64,000 nt of DNA from Massilia soli. GTDB taxonomy: Bacteria; Pseudomonadota; Gammaproteobacteria; Burkholderiales; Burkholderiaceae_D. Shown here one piece after another: positions 60,090-64,000 of the stretch. Position 1 is the stretch's first letter, and every line of letters begins with the position of its first letter. The notes under the pieces were generated by a model. That model ran no database searches. It was not told the DNA's origin and worked only from the letters and a program-made list of their open reading frames with translations. The stretch covers positions 1-64,000 of the forward strand of contig NZ_JAFBIL020000006.1 in the NCBI RefSeq assembly GCF_016809835.1, read 5' to 3'. A program made the position numbers and the translations under genes.

Positions 60090-60380
60090 ATGAAGATCAA
60101 CAGCGGCACCACCCCATCGGACTCGTTCGCGCTGAACCGCACCGGCGCATCAGGCGGCGCCGAAGCGGCGTCCACCGTCGCGCCAGGCGCCGGCGGCGCC
60201 GGACCGAAGGCCGCGCTGCAGTCGGAAGTGCTGCAGCCGGCCATGGCGGCGCTGCGCGAGATGCCGGAAATCGACAGCCAACGCGTGGCCGAGCTGCGCG
60301 ACCTGCTGGCCAAGGGCGAATTGCCGTTCGACGCAGGCCGCCTGGCTGGCTTGATCCAGCGTTTCCACGGCGGCAAATAA
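60090..60380 (+). CDS. flgM: Anti-sigma-28 factor FlgM
   Basis: Encodes 96 residues from the ATG at 60090 with GAGGTC upstream. The disordered N-terminus is followed by the FlgM C-terminal helix pair (IDSQRVAELRDLLAKGELPF, DAGRLAGLIQRFHGG). It holds FliA until the hook is finished and FlgM is exported. It is located in this cluster next to flgN, so the sigma/anti-sigma pair is local. Confidence 0.9.
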   Translation: MKINSGTTPSDSFALNRTGASGGAEAASTVAPGAGGAGPKAALQSEVLQPAMAALREMPEIDSQRVAELRDLLAKGELPFDAGRLAGLIQRFHGGK

Positions 60381-60381
60381 G

Positions 60382-60810
60382 ATGAGCAAGATGACACGCG
60401 ACCAGGCAGTGGCCAAGCTGGCGGCCGGCATCCAGGCCGACCTGGCGGCGTCGTCGACCCTGCTCGAGCTGCTCGAACGCCAGTTCGACGCCGCGCTGCG
60501 CCACCGCAGTGCGCAGCTGGCCGAACTGGCCGACCTGCTGATGCCGGCGCTGGAGGCGATGGAACAGCGCCGCGTGCAGCGCGTGGCGCTGGTGCGCGCC
60601 CTGCTCGGCCCGGACGCCGACATGGCCCAGCTGATCGCCAGCCTGGCCGCGCCGACGCGCGCGGCGGTCGCGGCAGACTGGCACGCGCTGGAACAGATGG
60701 TCCTGGAATGCAAGCGCCTGAACGCGCGCAACAGCGCGCTGGTAACCGAACAGTATTCGATCATGCAGCGCGTGCTGCACGGAGAGGAACAGACCTATGC
60801 GCCACGCTGA
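60382..60810 (+). CDS. flgN: Flagellar chaperone FlgN
   Basis: Encodes 142 residues, helical and leucine/alanine-rich, with the FlgN-family tail that binds FlhA (NSALVTEQYSIMQRVLHGEE). It chaperones hook-associated proteins FlgK and FlgL, whose genes lie beyond the window. It starts 1 bp after flgM and overlaps the glucosaminidase gene. Confidence 0.85.
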   Translation: MSKMTRDQAVAKLAAGIQADLAASSTLLELLERQFDAALRHRSAQLAELADLLMPALEAMEQRRVQRVALVRALLGPDADMAQLIASLAAPTRAAVAADWHALEQMVLECKRLNARNSALVTEQYSIMQRVLHGEEQTYAPR

Positions 60811-61516
60811 GTTCCACACCGCGCCGGTCGCGCCGCTGGCGCCGACCCAGTCGGCCCGCCCTGCCAGCGCGGTAGGCGGCGGCAGCGGCTTCGGCCGCGT
60901 GTTCAGCGAGATGCAGGGCGAGATCGCCGACTTCATCAGCGAAGGCGGCGGCGCGTCTGGGGCCACCAGCTTGAGCGTCGAAGGCCGCATGTGGCAGGCG
61001 CGCAGCCAGGGCACGGCGACGACGGCCGCCATGGATGGGTTCAATCCGGCGCCATCGCAGGAAGAGTTCCTCGACAACATCGCTCCGTGGGCGCGTGAAG
61101 CGGGCGAGCGCCTTGGCGTCGCGCCGGAACTGGTGCAGGCCCACGCCGCGCTCGAATCGGGCTGGGGCCAGCGTCCGCTGACCAATGCCGCCGGCGACAG
61201 CACCCACAACCTGTTCGGCCTGAAAGCGAGCGGCAAGTGGCAGGGCGATGTGTCTGAATCGCTGACCACGGAATTCGAGCACGGCGCGGCCGTCAAGAAA
61301 ACCGAGCGCTTCCGCGCCTATCCGGACCAGGCCAGCGCGTTCCGCGATTACACCCAGATGCTGTTGGAAAATCCACGCTACAAGGGCGCGATCGGCGCCG
61401 GCAGCGATGCGCGCGCCTTCGCCGAAGGCCTGGCGCGCGGCGGTTACGCCACCGACCCGCAGTACGCGGCCAAACTGGCGCGCCTGGCGACGCGCCTGCA
61501 GGGAGTCAGCGAATGA
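60797..61516 (+). CDS. Stand-alone flagellar glucosaminidase (FlgJ C-terminal type)
   Basis: Encodes 239 residues. From about residue 90 it matches the glucosaminidase half of FlgJ (FLDNIAPWAREAGERLGVAP, LVQAHAALESGWGQRPL with the catalytic E in the A-L-E-S-G motif, HNLFGLKASGKWQG, FRAYPDQASAFRDYTQML). The N-terminal rod-binding half of FlgJ is absent and is replaced by about 80 low-complexity residues. It likely opens peptidoglycan for the rod. The rod cap FlgJ domain may be encoded separately further along the operon, outside the window. Confidence 0.85.
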   Translation: MRHAEFHTAPVAPLAPTQSARPASAVGGGSGFGRVFSEMQGEIADFISEGGGASGATSLSVEGRMWQARSQGTATTAAMDGFNPAPSQEEFLDNIAPWAREAGERLGVAPELVQAHAALESGWGQRPLTNAAGDSTHNLFGLKASGKWQGDVSESLTTEFEHGAAVKKTERFRAYPDQASAFRDYTQMLLENPRYKGAIGAGSDARAFAEGLARGGYATDPQYAAKLARLATRLQGVSE

Positions 61517-62225
61517 CCGGCGCCTCGGCCGCCGGTGCGACCATGCCGGTCGCGGTGACGCGCATGCGCACCACGCGCCCGTTGGCGACGTTGCGCACCC
61601 GCACCACCGCGCCGAGCGCGCCGCTGTCGAGCGCTTCGCCGGCCGTGCTGACCTCGATCGCCTCGATCCGCGCCAGCATCACCACCGGATCGCCGCGCTT
61701 GACCAGGATCGGCGCGGTCAGCTGGCTCTGGCGCAGCACTTCGCCGGCCCGCAGCGAGCGCTTGCTGGCCTGCCCTAGCGCCGCTTGCGCGCCGATGGTG
61801 TCGGACAGCGAACTGATGTCGCGGCGCTCGAACACGATGTCGGCGTCGCTCAGCAGCTGCCCGGCCGCGACCGGCCCGGCCGTCACCGCCACGTTGGCGC
61901 TGATCCTGGCGCGCACAATGTACTCGTATCGCCAGTCGCCACTGCGCCCGCCCGGTGTGTTTTTACAGCTCACGGCAAAGCGCATGCGCGCGGCGTTGCG
62001 GGTGTCGACCGGATCGACCGTCAACGGCTGCGCGCAGGCAGGCGCGGCGCGCGGCGTGACCACGCTGATGGCGAATTCCGGCTGGTCCAGCCCGGACGCC
62101 TCGGCCTGCCGCTCCAGCTGGGCCCGCGCCGCCGCTTCCAGCGTGGCGGCCAGGGTCGGCGCGGCGGCCTGCACTGCGCCTGCAAGCAACAGCATCAACA
62201 AGGTAGCGCAGCGGATGTCGGACAT
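61506..62225 (-). CDS. flgA: P-ring assembly chaperone FlgA
   Basis: Encodes 239 residues from the ATG at 62225. A signal peptide (RCATLLMLLLAGAVQAAA) is followed by the FlgA/SAF region (AGQLLSDADIVFERRDIS, LRAGEVLRQSQLTAPILVKR, RVRNVANGRVVRMRVTATGM). It guides FlgI in the periplasm. It is transcribed opposite to the operons around it and overlaps the glucosaminidase 3' end by 11 bp; the same divergent flgA-flgB layout is common. Confidence 0.93.
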   Translation of the reverse strand: MSDIRCATLLMLLLAGAVQAAAPTLAATLEAAARAQLERQAEASGLDQPEFAISVVTPRAAPACAQPLTVDPVDTRNAARMRFAVSCKNTPGGRSGDWRYEYIVRARISANVAVTAGPVAAGQLLSDADIVFERRDISSLSDTIGAQAALGQASKRSLRAGEVLRQSQLTAPILVKRGDPVVMLARIEAIEVSTAGEALDSGALGAVVRVRNVANGRVVRMRVTATGMVAPAAEAPVIR

Positions 62226-62327
62226 GGAAAACACCTTTGACAATGTTGCGCGCGGGGCAAGCCGCCCTGCGCTGGCCATTCATTCTAACAAGTTCACACT
62301 GCAGTTCACTCAACGGAGGAGCGTTCA

Positions 62328-62690
62328 ATGACGATTAATTTCCAAAAGGCACTGGGAGTCCATGCGGATGCCCTGGAGTTGCGCGCCGAACGCACCCGCG
62401 TGCTGGCGTCCAACATTGCCAACGAAAGTACGCCAGGCTTCACCGCGCGCGACATCGACTTCGCCAGCGTGCTGCAGGAGCGGGTCGACGGCGACGCCGG
62501 CGCCCTGCCCAGTTTCGGCGATGGCAGCGCGCAGTACCGCGTGCCGTTCCACCCTAGCGCCGACGGCAACACCGTCGAAATCGGCGTCGAACAAGCGGCG
62601 TTTTCGCAGAACGCTTCCGATTTCAACACCAGCCTCACCTTCATCAACATGAAGTTGCGCGGCCTGGCCAAAGTCATCGCAGGACAATAA
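62328..62690 (+). CDS. flgB: Flagellar rod protein FlgB
   Basis: Encodes 120 residues. RTRVLASNIANESTPGFTAR is the rod-protein N-terminal motif, and FNTSLTFINMKLRGLAKVIA its C-terminal helix. It forms part of the proximal rod. It is preceded by GGAGGAGCG and followed by flgC in 2 bp. Confidence 0.95.
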   Translation: MTINFQKALGVHADALELRAERTRVLASNIANESTPGFTARDIDFASVLQERVDGDAGALPSFGDGSAQYRVPFHPSADGNTVEIGVEQAAFSQNASDFNTSLTFINMKLRGLAKVIAGQ

Positions 62691-62692
62691 CC

Positions 62693-63112
62693 ATGAGCTT
62701 CAAGGACATTTCCCAAATTGCAGGCTCGGCCATGGCGGCGCAGTCGGTGCGCCTCAATACCGTGGCCTCCAACCTCGCCAACGCCGACTCGGTCGGCGGT
62801 TCGGAAGGCGAAACCTACCGCGCGCGCAAGCCGGTGTTCGCGGCCATTATCGACAACGGCAGCGGCCGCCTGACCCCGGGCAGCCAGGTGCAGGTGCTCG
62901 ACGTCGTCGAGAGCGCCGAACCGCTGCGCAAGGCCTACGAGCCGGACAATCCGGTGGCCGATGCCGACGGCATGGTGTTCTACCCGAACGTCAACCAGGT
63001 GGCCGAGATGACCGACATGATGGCGGCCTCGCGCGCTTTTGAAACCAATGTAGAGGTGCTGGGACGGATCAAGTCCATGCAGGCATCGCTGCTGCGTCTT
63101 GGCGAAGGCTGA
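62693..63112 (+). CDS. flgC: Flagellar rod protein FlgC
   Basis: Encodes 139 residues. RLNTVASNLANADSVGG at the start and YPNVNQVAEMTDMMAASRAF at the end match FlgC. It makes the rod together with FlgB, FlgF and FlgG. It ends 2 bp before flgD. Confidence 0.95.
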   Translation: MSFKDISQIAGSAMAAQSVRLNTVASNLANADSVGGSEGETYRARKPVFAAIIDNGSGRLTPGSQVQVLDVVESAEPLRKAYEPDNPVADADGMVFYPNVNQVAEMTDMMAASRAFETNVEVLGRIKSMQASLLRLGEG

Positions 63113-63114
63113 TC

Positions 63115-63804
63115 ATGTTCTTCAATAACGTCAACAATAGCGGCGCCAAGGGCCCGAACGGCGCCGACCAGGTCTCGGCGCAAGCGCCCGGCAGCGAAAC
63201 CTCCGACATGTTCACCAAGCTGCTGGTGGCGCAGATCCGCAACCAGGACCCGCTCGCCCCGAGCGACCCGGCGCAGTTCGTCAACCAGCTGTCGCAGCTG
63301 AGCCAGACCGAGGCGATGCAGAGCATGTCCAAGGTCAGCAGCTCGCAGGCCAGCATCCTGCAAAGCCTGCAGGTACTGGCGCTCGGCGCGCAAGTGGGTT
63401 CCGATGTCATGGTGGCGGCCGGCAGCGTCCAGCTCGACGGCGCAAAAGTCTCGGGCAGCATCGAACTGACCGCCGCCAGCGCCGCCACCGACCTGGTGCT
63501 GACCGGCGCCGACGGCGTCAAGCACACCATCGCGCTCGGCTCGCACCGTTCCGGCCCGCTGGCGTTCACGATCGACCCGCAGCAGCTCGGCCTGGCGCCG
63601 GGACGCTACAGCATGCAAGTGTCGGCCAGCAATGGCCAGTTCCCGGAAGTGGAAATCGCCGGCCGCCTGGAAGCGGTGCGCATGTCCGCCGCCGGCGGCA
63701 TCATCCTGAAGGTGGCTGGCGTGGGCGAAGTCGCTCCGTCCTCCGTCACCGGTTTTAACGGCAAGTCCACTGCGGCTGCTGCTACCCCTACCTACGCTAT
63801 CTAA
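63115..63804 (+). CDS. flgD: Hook cap protein FlgD
   Basis: Encodes 229 residues. The N-terminal region DMFTKLLVAQIRNQDPLAPS and FVNQLSQLSQTEAMQSM is diagnostic; the rest is the beta-rich hook-cap domain (FTIDPQQLGLAPGRYSMQVS). It allows hook assembly. It is 11 bp before flgE. Confidence 0.95.
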   Translation: MFFNNVNNSGAKGPNGADQVSAQAPGSETSDMFTKLLVAQIRNQDPLAPSDPAQFVNQLSQLSQTEAMQSMSKVSSSQASILQSLQVLALGAQVGSDVMVAAGSVQLDGAKVSGSIELTAASAATDLVLTGADGVKHTIALGSHRSGPLAFTIDPQQLGLAPGRYSMQVSASNGQFPEVEIAGRLEAVRMSAAGGIILKVAGVGEVAPSSVTGFNGKSTAAAATPTYAI

Positions 63805-63815
63805 AGGAATACATC

Positions 63816-64000
63816 ATGAGTTTCGAAATCGCACTGTCGGGTATCCAGGCCATCAACCAGCAGCTGGAAACCACTTCCAACAACATCGCCAACGCCGGCA
63901 CCTACGGCTTCAAGAGCTCGCGCGTGAACTTCTCGTCGATGTACGCAGGCGCGCAAGCGACCGGCGTCGAAGTCGGCTCGATGACCCAGAGCATCGGCCA
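63816..64000 (+). CDS. flgE: Hook protein FlgE (5' part, runs off the window)
   Basis: Only the first 61 codons are present. FEIALSGIQAINQQLETTSN and IANAGTYGFKSSRVNFSSMY are the FlgE N-terminus. The ATG at 63816 follows AAAGGAAT. The gene is cut by the window edge and is not a pseudogene on this evidence. Confidence 0.93.
   Translation, partial: MSFEIALSGIQAINQQLETTSNNIANAGTYGFKSSRVNFSSMYAGAQATGVEVGSMTQSIG

Overview
The window looks like a piece of a high-GC betaproteobacterial chromosome, most likely Oxalobacteraceae (Massilia/Duganella/Janthinobacterium group). This rests on protein character and gene content (DusA, an MCP ending in a tryptophan/phenylalanine CheR-tether motif, a Massilia-like flagellar cluster), not on a database match.

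Region 1 (about 1-19250) is accessory DNA with lower and uneven GC, mostly unknown genes, short operons and long non-coding stretches. It holds a P4/D5-type helicase gene followed by a cluster of twelve 9-bp iteron-like repeats (a candidate replication origin). It also holds a UDG-like/cysteine-rich gene pair, a HEPN-like plus OST-HTH protein coupled to an EF-hand/glycine-rich protein, an MqsA-like orphan antitoxin, a truncated HTH antitoxin-like gene, a YaaW-family protein fused to a zinc ribbon with its XRE regulator, and a degenerate 29-bp tandem-repeat array. No integrase is visible, so the left end of the element lies outside the window. Its right end is probably between 18.6 and 19.25 kb.

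Region 2 (19262-27000) is ordinary chromosome: a single-Cache periplasmic protein, a SufR-like regulator with an MFS exporter, a lipoprotein, two tandem TonB-C-domain secreted proteins, a methyl-accepting chemotaxis protein and dusA.

Region 3 (27189-38256) is a probable flagellin/surface-glycan modification island. A plus-strand operon encodes an acyl carrier protein, an SDR reductase, an AMP-forming ligase, a left-handed beta-helix acetyltransferase and a TylF-type methyltransferase. It faces a minus-strand operon of a WbqC-like protein, a methyltransferase, a beta-propeller GH43-like protein and a GNAT enzyme. Next come a TPR-GT41 (SPINDLY/OGT-like) glycosyltransferase and a DegT-family sugar aminotransferase, directly upstream of flagellin.

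Region 4 (38429-64000 and beyond) is a nearly complete flagellar locus with lateral (Flag-2/Laf) gene order. It runs flagellin, then flhA-flhB-fliR-fliQ-fliP-fliN-fliM on the minus strand, then divergent fliE-F-G-H-I-J-D-S-T-K-L-A-motA-motB-flgM-flgN-glucosaminidase, flgA in reverse, and flgB-C-D-E. It encodes its own sigma-28, anti-sigma, chaperones and motor. FliO and a LafK-type activator are not seen, and FliM lacks the CheY-binding N-terminal peptide. The 3' end of flhA has been partly duplicated around a small inserted secreted-protein gene.

Together, regions 3 and 4 would build, decorate and drive one filament system, while region 1 appears to be an integrated semi-autonomous element carrying candidate stress or defence genes.
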